Of a stretch of DNA of 64,000 nt, positions 7,328 through 15,595 are shown piece by piece. Position 1 is the stretch's first letter; every line of letters starts with the position of its first letter. The position numbers and the translations under genes were made by a program. The stretch is taken from contig NZ_WUEK01000005.1 in the NCBI RefSeq assembly GCF_009823805.1, positions 124,001 to 188,000 on the forward strand. Direction: 5' to 3'. The notes under the pieces are model-generated. The model did no database searches, was not told the DNA's origin, and was given only the letters and a program-made list of their open reading frames with translations. Source of the stretch: Nocardioides flavescens. Its GTDB lineage: Bacteria > Actinomycetota > Actinomycetes > Propionibacteriales > Nocardioidaceae.

Positions 7328-9469
7328 GTGAGCGGGGGCGTGGGGGGAGGTACGGCGCCGGCGGGGGTCCGCGGCACCGGCCAGGTCGCCCGGCGCACCC
7401 GGCTCGGACTCACGCTGCTGGGCTCGTGGAGGCCGTCGTGGCAGTGGCTGCGCGGGGTGGTGCGGGCGTTCGCGACGTCGTTCGCGGCGCTCGCGGTGAG
7501 CCTGTGGCTGCTGCCGGGCACCCAGGTCACCCAGGGCGCCTACTCGGTCGCCAACCTCGCGATCGCGGTGCTGGCGCTCGGCGCGCTGCTGCGCCCGCTC
7601 ATCACCTACCTCACCGTGCTGACCGGCGTCGTCGGGCTGCTGCTGTTCGGGCTCCTGACCCAGGCGGCGGTGCTCGCGCTGGCGCTGGCGGTCGTGCCGA
7701 CGGTCGAGCCGTTCAGCGCGAGCGAGGTGGTCATCGCCTCGTGGGCCTCGGCGGTGGCGGCCGCGTCGTTCAACTGGCTCGTCGACACCTCCAGCGACGA
7801 GGTGTTCCACGGTCAGGTGCTCGGCCGCGCCGTACGCCGCACGCCCCGGGCCGGCGCCGACGGCCCGGGGCTGCTCGTGGTGCAGCTCGACGGCGTCAGC
7901 GAGCCGCTGCTGCGCCAGGCCATCACCGCCGGGTCGGTGCCGACGATCTCCTCGTGGGTGCGCGGCGGCTCGCACGTGCTGCGCCGCTGGCACACCGGCG
8001 TGCCCGCCACGACCCCGGCCGGCCAGGCCGTCCTGCTGCACGGCGACGACACCTCGGTGCCCGGGTTCCGGTGGTACGACAAGCAGCGCGGCCGCCTGCT
8101 CGCCGCCAGCCGTCCCGCCGACGCCGCGGAGATCGAGGCCGACATGTCCGACGGCCGCGGCCTGCTGGCGTACGGCGGCGCGAGCGTCAGCAACCTGTTC
8201 TCCGGCGACGCCCCCACCCGGCTGCTCACCATCAGCGACGCGCGGCTGCCGGGGCGCGACCCGGGCTCGGCGTCGTTCGCGACGCTGCGCTTCGGGTTCC
8301 TGCGCTCGCTGACGCTGTTCGTCGGCCAGGTCGTGACGGAGTGGTACCAGGGCCGGCGCCAGCGGATGCGCGACGTCGTCCCGCGGATCCGGCGCGGCGG
8401 GCAGTTCGTGGTGCTGCGCGGACTGACCACGGTCATCCTGCGCGACCTCAACGTCACCATCGTCGCCGACCAGCTGACCCGCGGCACCCCGGTCGTCTTC
8501 GTCGACTTCGTCGACTACGACGAGGTCGCGCACCACGCCGGGCCGTCGCGGCCGGAGACGATGCGGACCCTGGAGAACATGGACCGCGTCCTCGACGTCC
8601 TCGACCAGCTCACGCGCGAGGTGGGACGGCGCTACGAGATCGCGGTCGTCTCCGACCACGGGCAGGCGCAGGGCTCGACGTTCCTGCAGCTGAGCGGTCG
8701 GACCTTCACCGACGTCGTGCGCGAGCTGTCGGAGTCGCCGCGGGTCGAGAACGCCGGTGAGGAGCCCGGGCAGCGCACCACCGGTGAGACCTGGGTGCCC
8801 GTGGCGGCGCTGTCGGCCGGTGCGACCGGCTCGGTGCGGCTGCTGACCCGCGGTGCCCGGTGGCTCGTGCACGCGCTCACCCGCGACCCGGCGCCGTTCG
8901 AGGGCGGTGACGCCGCCCAGACTCCCGACCAGCTCGTCGTCGCGGCGTCCGGCAGCCTGGCCCACGTCTACTGCACCGGCGAGCCGGGCCGGCTGACCCG
9001 CGAGCGCCTCGACGCCCTCCACCCGCGGCTCGTGCGCGGCCTCGCCGAGCACCCGCACGTCGGCGTCGTCCTCACCCGGCGCGCCGACGGCGCTGTCGTC
9101 GTGGACGGCGGCGACGGCTGGCGGGCCTGGCACGGTGCCCACCCCGCCGGCGGCGAGGGTGACGACCCGTTGGCGGCGTACGGCCCCCACGCGCTGGCCG
9201 ACCTGATCGCCCTCGAGCGCCGCGACCACGTCGGTGATCTGGTCGCCTTCGGCCGCTACGACCCCAGCCTCGGCGAGGTCGTCGCCTTCGAGGAGCTCGT
9301 CGGCTCGCACGGCGGGCTCGGCGGGTGGCAGAGCGACGCGTTCCTGCTGCACCCCGCGGGCTGGCGTGCGCCGCTCGACGAGCCGCTGACCGGGCGCCAG
9401 GTGCACGACACGCTCGTCGACCGGCTGGTCGTCCTCGGGCTGCGGGGCGACCGGGAGCAGGCGTCGTGA
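7328..9469 (+). CDS. Membrane-anchored alkaline-phosphatase-superfamily phosphodiesterase with holin-like N-terminus
   Basis: This 713-residue protein has an N-terminal membrane domain of about four helices (residues 38-150). It resembles the small phage-holin-4 family fold (RPLITYLTVLTGVVGLLLFG). Residues about 180-690 belong to the type I phosphodiesterase/nucleotide pyrophosphatase clan of the alkaline phosphatase superfamily. VVQLDGVSEPLL carries the first metal Asp, TPAGQA the nucleophile region, and VDYDEVAHHAGP and VSDHGQAQG the remaining metal ligands. It probably cleaves a phosphodiester or phosphonate bond at the membrane; the substrate is unknown. GTG 7328 follows a leaderless-type promoter. 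The stop overlaps the next gene's GTG (GTGA), linking it to the MBL hydrolase. Confidence 0.8.
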   Translation: MSGGVGGGTAPAGVRGTGQVARRTRLGLTLLGSWRPSWQWLRGVVRAFATSFAALAVSLWLLPGTQVTQGAYSVANLAIAVLALGALLRPLITYLTVLTGVVGLLLFGLLTQAAVLALALAVVPTVEPFSASEVVIASWASAVAAASFNWLVDTSSDEVFHGQVLGRAVRRTPRAGADGPGLLVVQLDGVSEPLLRQAITAGSVPTISSWVRGGSHVLRRWHTGVPATTPAGQAVLLHGDDTSVPGFRWYDKQRGRLLAASRPADAAEIEADMSDGRGLLAYGGASVSNLFSGDAPTRLLTISDARLPGRDPGSASFATLRFGFLRSLTLFVGQVVTEWYQGRRQRMRDVVPRIRRGGQFVVLRGLTTVILRDLNVTIVADQLTRGTPVVFVDFVDYDEVAHHAGPSRPETMRTLENMDRVLDVLDQLTREVGRRYEIAVVSDHGQAQGSTFLQLSGRTFTDVVRELSESPRVENAGEEPGQRTTGETWVPVAALSAGATGSVRLLTRGARWLVHALTRDPAPFEGGDAAQTPDQLVVAASGSLAHVYCTGEPGRLTRERLDALHPRLVRGLAEHPHVGVVLTRRADGAVVVDGGDGWRAWHGAHPAGGEGDDPLAAYGPHALADLIALERRDHVGDLVAFGRYDPSLGEVVAFEELVGSHGGLGGWQSDAFLLHPAGWRAPLDEPLTGRQVHDTLVDRLVVLGLRGDREQAS

Positions 9470-10227
9470 CCCTGCGCTGCACGTGGTGGGGGCACGCGTC
9501 GGCCACCGTCGCGGCCGGTGGCGCCCGGGTCGCCGTCGACCCGCTCCTGGTCGACCGGCTCGCGCACCTCGGGCGGTACGCCGCGAGCCCGGGCCCGGCG
9601 GCGACCGAGGCCGATCTCGTGCTCGTCTCCCACCAGCACCTCGACCACTGCCACGTGCCCTCGCTGGCGCGGTTCGCGCCCGACGTGCCGCTCGTCGTGC
9701 CCCGCGGCAGCGAGCCGGTGCTCTCCCGCCTCGCCGACCGCCCGCTGGTGCCCGTCGCGCCCGGCGACGTCGTCGAGCGGGCCGGCGTCCGCGTCGAGGT
9801 GCTCGCGGCCTCCCACGACGGCCGGCGCCACCCCCTGGACCGCGCGGGCGCGCCGGCGCTCGGGTTCCGGGTCACGCACCTCGGGACCGGTGACCGGTGG
9901 TGGTACCCCGGCGACACGGGGCTGCGCGACGACATGGTCGACCTCGGGCCGGTCGACCTGGCGCTGGTGCCGATCGGGGGGTGGGGGCCGAGCCTGGGTG
10001 AGGGGCACATGGGTCCGGACGACGCCGCCGAGGCGGTGCGGCGGGTCGGGGCCCGCTGGGCGGTAGGCGTGCACTGGGGCACCTTCTGGCCCCTCGGGCT
10101 CCGGCGGCTCGCGCGTCGTACGCACCGCGAGCTGTTCGTGACCCCCGGCGAGCGGTTCGTGACGGCGATGGCCGGATCGGGCACCGAGGCGATCGTGGTG
10201 CGACCGGGGGAGACGGTGGACCGGTGA
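9466..10227 (+). CDS. MBL-fold metal-dependent hydrolase (UlaG-like)
   Basis: This is a 253-residue metallo-beta-lactamase-fold hydrolase of the UlaG/UPF0173 group. The HxHxDH metal motif is HQHLDH (near residues 60-65). Further metal ligands are likely in YPGDTGL and in the C-terminal GVHWGTFWP. The start was placed at the GTG overlapping the preceding stop, which removes a spurious upstream extension and begins at TLRCTWWGHASA, the usual N-terminus of the family. It is coupled to the phosphodiesterase upstream and followed within eight bases by a DedA gene. The three therefore probably form one operon, suggestive of turnover of a phosphorylated lipid or envelope metabolite, although the substrate is not known. 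Confidence 0.8.
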   Translation: MTLRCTWWGHASATVAAGGARVAVDPLLVDRLAHLGRYAASPGPAATEADLVLVSHQHLDHCHVPSLARFAPDVPLVVPRGSEPVLSRLADRPLVPVAPGDVVERAGVRVEVLAASHDGRRHPLDRAGAPALGFRVTHLGTGDRWWYPGDTGLRDDMVDLGPVDLALVPIGGWGPSLGEGHMGPDDAAEAVRRVGARWAVGVHWGTFWPLGLRRLARRTHRELFVTPGERFVTAMAGSGTEAIVVRPGETVDR

Positions 10228-10234
10228 TGCTGCG

Positions 10235-10813
10235 GTGATCTCGGACCTCTCGCCGACCGCCTTCCTCGTGCTGTGGGCCGTGGTCGCCTTCGGCGCGGTG
10301 CTGCCCGTCGTGCCGACCGGCGCTGCGGTCAGCGGCGCGGCGGTGCTCGCCGGGCACGAGGAGCCGATCGAGATCGTGCTCGTGGTGCTCGTCGGCGGCG
10401 CGGGTGCCTACACGGGCGACCTGGTGACCTACGGCGTGCTGTCGGCCGCCGGCACCCCGCTCGCCCGGCGCCTGGGCTGGCTCGAGGACGGCGACGCCGC
10501 CGCCGTCACCGCGCGCCTGCACCGGCTGCGCGAACGGCTCGAGGAGCGGGAGATCCGCACCCTGCTCGTCTCGCGGCTCATCCCCGGCGGTCGCATCCCG
10601 GTGCTCCTCGTCGCCTCGCTCACCGGCTACCCGTGGCAGCGCTTCGCCTCCGCCGCCGTCGGCGCCGCCCTGCTCTGGGCCGTCGCCTACAGCGCCATCG
10701 GCGTGCTCGGCGACGCCGTCTTCGACGACCAGACGACCGCGATCGCCGTCGTCATCGCCGCCGCGCTCGTCGCCTCCGTCGCGCCCGGGCTCGTACGCCG
10801 CGCCCGCGGCTGA
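10235..10813 (+). CDS. DedA-family (VTT domain) membrane protein
   Basis: This is a 192-residue integral membrane protein of the DedA/SNARE-associated family, whose characterised members flip undecaprenyl phosphate or phospholipids. A hydrophobic stretch near residues 10-30 contains the re-entrant PVVPTGAAVS. A second one near 40-65 precedes an amphipathic, charged segment (RLHRLRERLEEREIRT) and the family signature RLIPGGRIPVLLVASLTG. Two C-terminal helices follow. GTG 10235 lies seven bases after the preceding stop, as the third member of the operon. The acidic residue usual in the first DedA motif is not evident, so activity may differ. The operon ends in a palindrome and a strong hairpin. 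Confidence 0.75.
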   Translation: MISDLSPTAFLVLWAVVAFGAVLPVVPTGAAVSGAAVLAGHEEPIEIVLVVLVGGAGAYTGDLVTYGVLSAAGTPLARRLGWLEDGDAAAVTARLHRLRERLEEREIRTLLVSRLIPGGRIPVLLVASLTGYPWQRFASAAVGAALLWAVAYSAIGVLGDAVFDDQTTAIAVVIAAALVASVAPGLVRRARG

Positions 10814-10839
10814 GCCGCGGCCCGGCGTACTGACCGCAC

Positions 10840-10902
10840 GGAACTCACGCTTCCCGGACGAAGCTTCGTGCGGGAAGCGCCAGTTCCACCGGGTACCCGG
10901 TG
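10840..10902. repeat. Compound palindrome between convergent genes
   Basis: Arms 10840-10856 and 10871-10887 are 17 bases with two mismatches and enclose a perfect 12-base palindrome (ACGAAGCTTCGT). A second perfect 16-base palindrome (CACCGGGTACCCGGTG, 10887-10902) abuts it. It lies between the DedA gene and the converging betaine transporter operon, so it probably helps stop transcription from both sides. Confidence 0.7.
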
Positions 10903-10925
10903 AAACTAGTGCGACCCGGCGACGC

Positions 10926-10964
10926 CAGAGGCCCCCGCACCCGAGCCGGGTGCGGGGGCCTCTG
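10926..10964. terminator. Bidirectional hairpin terminator
   Basis: Perfect 18-base arms (10926-10943 and 10947-10964, CAGAGGCCCCCGCACCCG and its complement) surround a three-base loop. It sits 18 bases beyond the stop of the substrate-binding protein gene and also downstream of the DedA operon. A U-tract is missing, as is usual for high-GC actinobacterial terminators. Confidence 0.8.
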
Positions 10965-10981
10965 ACGTCAGGCGGGGATGC

Positions 10982-11923
10982 TCAGAGCAGACCCTTGTCG
11001 TCCAGCCAGTCCTTGGCCGCGGTGGCCGGAGAGGCCTTCTCGTCGCCCTCGACCCGGTCGCGCAGCGCGATCAGGTCGTCGGTGGTGAGGTCGGCGGAGA
11101 CGGCGTTGAGGACATCGGCGATCTCGTCGCTGTAGACGCTGTCGGCGATCAGCGGCACGACGTTCTGCGCCGAGATCATGTTCTCCGGGTCCTCGAGCAC
11201 GACGAGGTTCTCGGTCTTCAGCGCCGGCGAGGTGGTGTAGATGTCGGCCACCTGCACGGTGTCGTCGACGAGCGCCTTCACGGTGTCGGGGCCGCCGAAG
11301 TCCTCGATCGGGACGAACTCGACGTCGCCGGAGTTGGTGCCGACGCCGTAGACGTCCTTCAGGCCGGGGATGCCGTAGCCGAGCTCGCCGAACTGCGGGT
11401 TGGCGCCGAGCTTGAACGGCACCAGCTTCGACAGGTCGCCGATGCTGGTCAGCCCGGCGGACTCCGCGGTGTCGCTGGTGACGACGTAGGCGTCCTTGTC
11501 CTCGGCCTCGGCCGAGTCGAGCACCCGCAGCTTGTCCTTGGCCACGGCGTCACCGAGGGCGCCGTCGACCTCCTCGGTGGAGCGCTGGGTGTACTCCGGG
11601 TCGTAGTAGGCCAGCAGGTTGCCGTTGTACTCCGGGATCAGGTTGATCGAGCCGTCCTGGAGAGCGGGGATCGTCTGCTGGCGCGGACCGATGTTGAACT
11701 TCGTGTCGACGTCGATGTCCTTGGCCTCGAGGGCCTGGGCGTAGATCTCGCCGAGGATCTCGCTCTCGGGGAACGCGAAGGAGCCGACGATGACCTTGTC
11801 GCCTCCGCCGTCGCCGGAGGACGCGGTCGAGGTGGGGTCGTCGGAGCCGCACGCGGCGAGCGCGGCGCCGAGGCCGAGGGTCAGCGCGACGACGCCGAAC
11901 CGGGCACGGAGAGTGGTGGTCAT
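10982..11923 (-). CDS. Glycine betaine/osmolyte ABC transporter substrate-binding lipoprotein
   Basis: This is a 313-residue lipoprotein of the OpuAC/ProX/OsmF family. The signal peptide ends in LAAC (Cys about residue 25), followed by a Ser/Gly/Asp linker. The binding domain opens VIVGSFAFPESEILGEIYAQ and contains INLIPEYNGNLLAYY, typical of quaternary-amine binders. It is the last gene of a four-gene minus-strand operon, 31 bases after the second permease and with its own ribosome site (AAAGGGAAC). The product would capture betaine, choline, carnitine or a related compatible solute outside the membrane. The exact ligand cannot be read from the sequence. A strong hairpin terminates the operon. 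Confidence 0.88.
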   Translation of the reverse strand: MTTTLRARFGVVALTLGLGAALAACGSDDPTSTASSGDGGGDKVIVGSFAFPESEILGEIYAQALEAKDIDVDTKFNIGPRQQTIPALQDGSINLIPEYNGNLLAYYDPEYTQRSTEEVDGALGDAVAKDKLRVLDSAEAEDKDAYVVTSDTAESAGLTSIGDLSKLVPFKLGANPQFGELGYGIPGLKDVYGVGTNSGDVEFVPIEDFGGPDTVKALVDDTVQVADIYTTSPALKTENLVVLEDPENMISAQNVVPLIADSVYSDEIADVLNAVSADLTTDDLIALRDRVEGDEKASPATAAKDWLDDKGLL

Positions 11924-11954
11924 GGTGGTTGTTCCCTTTCGTCAGGCGCGCGGG

Positions 11955-12704
11955 TCACGCGCCGGCGGTCGTGGTGACCGACTGAGGGCGGCTGGATGCC
12001 GCGGAGTGGCTGTCTGAGAGCCCGCGCGTCGCGGTGACGCGCTGGAGGAGGGCGAAGAGGCCGTCGACCACGAGGGCCAGGAAGGTGACGAGCAGGGCAC
12101 CGCCGAGGATCAGGTCGTAGTCGTTGAGCCCGATGCCGCTCGTGATGATCCGGCCGAGCCCGCCCAGGCCGGCGTAGGAGGCGATGGTGACGGTCGCGAT
12201 GACCTGCAGCGTCCCCGCGCGGATCCCGCCGATGATGAGAGGCAGGCTGAGCGGGATCTCGACCTGGGTCAGGATCTGCCACTCGGTCATGCCGTTGGCG
12301 CGCGCCGCGTCGATGACCCCGCGGTCGACCGACTCCAGGCCGGAGTAGGCGCCGGCCAGCATCGAGGGGATCGCCAGGACGACGAAGGCGATCGTCGCCC
12401 CCACGATCGGCGCGGTGTCGTAGGAGAGCCAGTAGCCGAACACCATCAGCAGGAAGAACAGCAGTCCCAGGGTCGGCAGCGCGCGCATCGAGCCGGTGAA
12501 GGCGATGACGAACTGGCGCCCCCGCCCCGTGTGGCCGATGAAGAAGCCGAGGGGCAGCGCGATCAGCGCGGCGATGACCACCGAGATCGCGGTGTAGGCG
12601 AGGTGCTCGACCAGCCGGTCCTGGATGGGCAGCGGGCTCTGGCTGCCGGCCTGCCAGTGGGAGCCGTCGAAGATCCAGCGCAGGGCGCTCAGGAGGAGGT
12701 CCAT
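11955..12704 (-). CDS. Osmolyte ABC transporter permease (second)
   Basis: This 249-residue inner-membrane permease belongs to the BPD_transp_1 family of betaine importers (OpuCB/OpuCD, ProW). About five to six membrane helices are visible. The cytoplasmic coupling loop with the EAA-type motif lies around DAARANGMTEWQILTQVEIP, and the following LPLIIGGIRAGTLQVIATVT is characteristic of ProW-like proteins. Its ATG (12704) shares one base with the stop of the first permease gene, so the two are co-translated. It would form a heterodimeric channel with that protein. The C-terminal 30 residues are polar and lack homology I recognise. Confidence 0.88.
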   Translation of the reverse strand: MDLLLSALRWIFDGSHWQAGSQSPLPIQDRLVEHLAYTAISVVIAALIALPLGFFIGHTGRGRQFVIAFTGSMRALPTLGLLFFLLMVFGYWLSYDTAPIVGATIAFVVLAIPSMLAGAYSGLESVDRGVIDAARANGMTEWQILTQVEIPLSLPLIIGGIRAGTLQVIATVTIASYAGLGGLGRIITSGIGLNDYDLILGGALLVTFLALVVDGLFALLQRVTATRGLSDSHSAASSRPQSVTTTAGA

Positions 12705-13429
12705 CAGCGCACCGACCCGACGAGCGCGGCCAGCCCGCGCATGCGCGAGTGGTGGATCGTGGCGTCAGCGTCCGCGCGGGACCCGCGCCCGCCGGCGTCC
12801 CCGCGGTTCCACGGCATCAGCACCTTGCCGAGGAAGACGATGACCAGGTCGAAGATCAGCGCGAGCAGCAGGCTGATCACGATGCCGACGACGACCTCCT
12901 CGAGGATGCCGCGCTGCTTGCCGTTGGCGAAGAAGTAGCCGAGGTTCTCCGAGCCGATGATGACGCCCACCGAGACCAGCGCGATCGTGCTCACCGAGAC
13001 CACGCGGATGCCGGCGAGGAGCACCGGCCCGGCCAGGGGCAGCTCGACCTTGAAGAACCGGGCCGCGGGGGAGTAGCCGATGGCCACGGAGGCGTCGATC
13101 GTGGTCTTGTCGACCGAGGCCAGCGCGTCCGCCGCCGAGCGGGCCATGATCGCCACGCCGTAGATGCACAGGGCCACGACGAGGTTGGTGTCGTCGAGGA
13201 CCCGGGTCGGCAGCACGAGCGGCAGGATCACGAACAGCGGCAGCGACGGGATCGTGTAGAGCAGGCTGCCCACGGTGATGACGACCGAGCGCGAGAGCGC
13301 GCTGCGGTTGGCCAGCCAGCCGAGCGGGATCGCGAGGAGGAACGCGACGACGATCGGGATGATCGCGAGCCGGGCGTGGTTGAGGGTGTAGTCGAGGATC
13401 AGGTCGAGGTTGTTGCGCGTCCAGTTCAC
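12704..13429 (-). CDS. Osmolyte ABC transporter permease (first)
   Basis: This 241-residue permease is of the ProW/OpuCB type. Six hydrophobic segments are visible, starting with LAIIPIVVAFLLAIPLGWLA. The coupling loop DASVAIGYSPAARFFKVELP is followed by LAGPVLLAGIRVVSVSTIAL. GTG 13429 overlaps the stop of the ATPase gene (GTGA), and the stop overlaps the next permease, so the core of the transporter is made from one coupled message. The C-terminus from about residue 200 ends in a polar, arginine-rich tail. Together with its neighbours it makes a complete importer. Confidence 0.88.
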   Translation of the reverse strand: MNWTRNNLDLILDYTLNHARLAIIPIVVAFLLAIPLGWLANRSALSRSVVITVGSLLYTIPSLPLFVILPLVLPTRVLDDTNLVVALCIYGVAIMARSAADALASVDKTTIDASVAIGYSPAARFFKVELPLAGPVLLAGIRVVSVSTIALVSVGVIIGSENLGYFFANGKQRGILEEVVVGIVISLLLALIFDLVIVFLGKVLMPWNRGDAGGRGSRADADATIHHSRMRGLAALVGSVR

Positions 13430-14277
13430 GAGGCGGCGGCTCCCGGTCGGCGTTCCCCGTCCTCGAGGACCCCGACCGGTCGGCCGTCGCCGTCGACGAC
13501 GAGGGTCAGCCCCCCGTCGCCCTCGCGCTGCTGCAGCTGCAGGTGGCGCTTGCCCTTGTCGGCACCGATGAAGCTGGCGACGAAGTCGTCGGCCGGCGCG
13601 GCGAGGATCTCGGCGGGCGTGCCGGCCTGGGCGATCGCGCCGCCCTTGCGCAGGATGACGACCTGGTCGGCGAGCACGAAGGCCTCGTCGATGTCGTGGG
13701 TGACGAACACGATGGTCTTGCCGAGCTCGCGCTGCAGCCGGTTGAGCTCGACCTGCAGGTCGGCGCGCACGATCGGGTCGACCGCGCCGAACGGCTCGTC
13801 CATCAGCAGGATGTTGGGGTCGCTCGCCAGCGCCCGGGCGACACCGACGCGCTGCTGCTGGCCGCCGGACAGCTGGCGCGGGTAGCGCTGGGCCAGCGAC
13901 CGGTCGAGCCCGACCTTGTCGAGCAGCTCGAGGGCGTCGGCGCGCGCCTTGGCCTTGGGCACGCCGTTGAGGACCGGCACCGTCGCGACGTTGTCGACGA
14001 CCTTGCGGTGCGGCAGCAGCCCGGAGGCCTGCAGGACGTAGCCGATGCGCCGGCGCAGCTTGACCTTGTCCTGGCCGGCCACGTCCTCACCATCGATCAG
14101 GACCTGCCCCGAGCTGGGCTCGACCATCCGGTTGATCATCCGCAGCAGCGTCGTCTTGCCACAGCCGGAGGAGCCGACGAAGACGGTCGTCTTGCGGGAC
14201 GGGAGCGTGAAGTCGAACTCCTCGACGGCGAGCGTGCCGTCGGGGAACCGCTTGGACACACCGCGGAACTCGATCAT
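13426..14277 (-). CDS. Osmolyte ABC transporter ATP-binding protein
   Basis: This is a 283-residue ABC ATPase of the ProV/OpuCA type. It has the Walker A motif GSSGCGKTT (about residues 36-44), the signature LSGGQQQRVGVARAL, Walker B ILLMDEPFGAVD and the switch histidine in VFVTHDIDEA. The C-terminal 50 residues are shorter than the tandem CBS regulatory pair of classical ProV; only a remnant (GLTLVVDGDGRPVGVLEDG) is visible. The ATG at 14277 (MIEFRGVSKRF) was chosen over a long open upstream extension because GAGGTGAGGTG sits at the correct distance. It is the first gene of the four-gene operon and would energise uptake of a compatible solute. Confidence 0.9.
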   Translation of the reverse strand: MIEFRGVSKRFPDGTLAVEEFDFTLPSRKTTVFVGSSGCGKTTLLRMINRMVEPSSGQVLIDGEDVAGQDKVKLRRRIGYVLQASGLLPHRKVVDNVATVPVLNGVPKAKARADALELLDKVGLDRSLAQRYPRQLSGGQQQRVGVARALASDPNILLMDEPFGAVDPIVRADLQVELNRLQRELGKTIVFVTHDIDEAFVLADQVVILRKGGAIAQAGTPAEILAAPADDFVASFIGADKGKRHLQLQQREGDGGLTLVVDGDGRPVGVLEDGERRPGAAAS

Positions 14278-14305
14278 GGTGAACACCTCACCTCGTGGGG
14301 TGGCC

Positions 14306-14311
14306 AGCGTA
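14306..14311 (-). promoter_or_regulatory. Candidate -10 of the osmolyte transporter operon
   Basis: TACGCT on the minus strand lies about 28 bases before the ATPase start and ahead of a good ribosome site. It falls inside a gapped dyad of TGGGGTGG and CCACCCCA (about 14296-14342), which may be an operator. No convincing -35 is seen. Confidence 0.35.
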
Positions 14312-14414
14312 TGCACAACCTCCGACAACGTGGCCCACCCCATCGGTGAGTCGTCGGACACGGGTGCATCACGAAAAGGCCCACGCAACACGGGATTCCG
14401 CGATCGGGCCGTCC

Positions 14415-15575
14415 TCAGCGCTCCGTGTCTCGCAGGGCCAGCGCCTCCGTTGCCACGGTGCCCACGTCCACCACCTCGGCCGGCAGGTCGAGGCGCAGCG
14501 ACCCTCCGGGTCCGGGTCCGGGGACGCGGTCGAGCGGGCGCCCGAGCTGCCGCGCGTACGCCGCCACGGCGGTCGCGTCGTCGCGCCGGTCCTGCTCGAC
14601 GAGCCACCCGACGAGCCGGTCGGCGGGCAGCAGGCCGGAGCGGGTCAGCGAACGCTCGCCCCACATCTCCCGCACGCCGTCGCGCAGCAGCTCCCACCAC
14701 GCGTCGTCGCAGCCCGGCAGCTCGGCGAAGTAGCGGTGCAGGTCGCCCGCCAGCACCCGGTCGCGGAAGACGGTGGTCGTCTCCGGCACGCCGTGCGCCT
14801 GCACCGCGGCCAGGCTGAGCCGCTTGGTCGTCCACCGGTCGCGCAGGTCGCGCAGCGACGAGCGCTGCTGGGTGATGGAGGAGCCGTCGGCGCGGATGCG
14901 CCAGTGGTAGACGACCTCGGGCAGCACCGCGATCCGCTCGGCCGCGAGGAACGCCCGCGTCGTGCACGGCTGGTCCTCGTAGCGCACGCCCTCGGGCCAG
15001 GTGAGCTGCTGCTCGTGCCAGAACGCCGCGCGGTAGAGCTTGTTCCACGCGAAGACGTCACCGAGCAGCTCGGGCAGCTCGTCGATCTGCAGGGTGCGCC
15101 GTTGGCGGTGCAGCCGCTCCATCCACGGCGGCTCGACCAGCGGGCCGGGAGTGCCGTCGGGCAGCACGTGCGGGGCCTCCCAGCGCGCGATCGAGCCGGT
15201 GACCAGGTCGGTGCGGCCCTCGGCCCCGCTGCGGCGCTGCGCGGCCAGCAGCGCGGCGTACGCACCCGGCGGCACGACGTCGTCGGAGTCGGCGAAGGCG
15301 AGCAGCTCGCCGCGCGCGTGGCGCAGCCCCTCGTTGCGTGCGGCGCCGAGACCGTGGTTGTCGGTGTGGACGACGCGCACCCGCGCGTCGCGCGCGGCGT
15401 ACGCCTCGGCGATCTCGCCTGAGTCGTCGGGCGAGCCGTCGTCGACGACCACCACCTCCAGCGCGGTGCGGCCGGTGCGCTGGGCGAGGACCGAGTCGAG
15501 GCACGCCGGGAGGTACGCCGCCACGTCGTAGGCCGGCACCACCACGCTCAGCAGCGATCGTCTGCGCAGGAGCAC
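14415..15575 (-). CDS. Family 2 glycosyltransferase
   Basis: This 386-residue protein has an N-terminal GT-A domain (residues 8-230). LSVVVPAYDVAAYL is followed by VVVVDDGSPDDSGEIA, the DxD-like FADSDDVVPPG, and EDQPCTTRAFLAAER in the acceptor region. The C-terminal 150 residues are helical and typical of teichoic-acid or glycan-polymerising GT2 enzymes. No signal peptide or membrane segment is seen, so it acts on the cytoplasmic face. GTG 15575 is used, but the overlapping divergent promoter would start transcription just inside it, so an internal GTG near 15545 is possible. It is divergent from the sulfotransferase and glycosyltransferase genes that follow. Confidence 0.8.
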   Translation of the reverse strand: MLLRRRSLLSVVVPAYDVAAYLPACLDSVLAQRTGRTALEVVVVDDGSPDDSGEIAEAYAARDARVRVVHTDNHGLGAARNEGLRHARGELLAFADSDDVVPPGAYAALLAAQRRSGAEGRTDLVTGSIARWEAPHVLPDGTPGPLVEPPWMERLHRQRRTLQIDELPELLGDVFAWNKLYRAAFWHEQQLTWPEGVRYEDQPCTTRAFLAAERIAVLPEVVYHWRIRADGSSITQQRSSLRDLRDRWTTKRLSLAAVQAHGVPETTTVFRDRVLAGDLHRYFAELPGCDDAWWELLRDGVREMWGERSLTRSGLLPADRLVGWLVEQDRRDDATAVAAYARQLGRPLDRVPGPGPGGSLRLDLPAEVVDVGTVATEALALRDTER

Positions 15576-15577
15576 GG

Positions 15578-15587
15578 ACGTTAGGCT
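15578..15587. promoter_or_regulatory. Overlapping divergent -10 elements
   Basis: TAGGCT on the plus strand (15582-15587) ends eight bases before the sulfotransferase GTG. TAACGT on the minus strand (15583-15578) faces the glycosyltransferase. The two hexamers share the same TA step, giving the symmetric form ANNNTANNNT. Confidence 0.45.
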
Positions 15588-15595
15588 CTCACCCC

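Noticed and set aside
7328..7800. Prophage signal from the holin-like domain
   Set aside because: The domain is fused to a chromosomal phosphodiesterase and no other phage gene lies nearby.
7286..9406. Minus-strand 706-codon frame opposite the phosphodiesterase gene
   Set aside because: No motif, compositional shadow; the plus-strand protein has intact metal-binding motifs.
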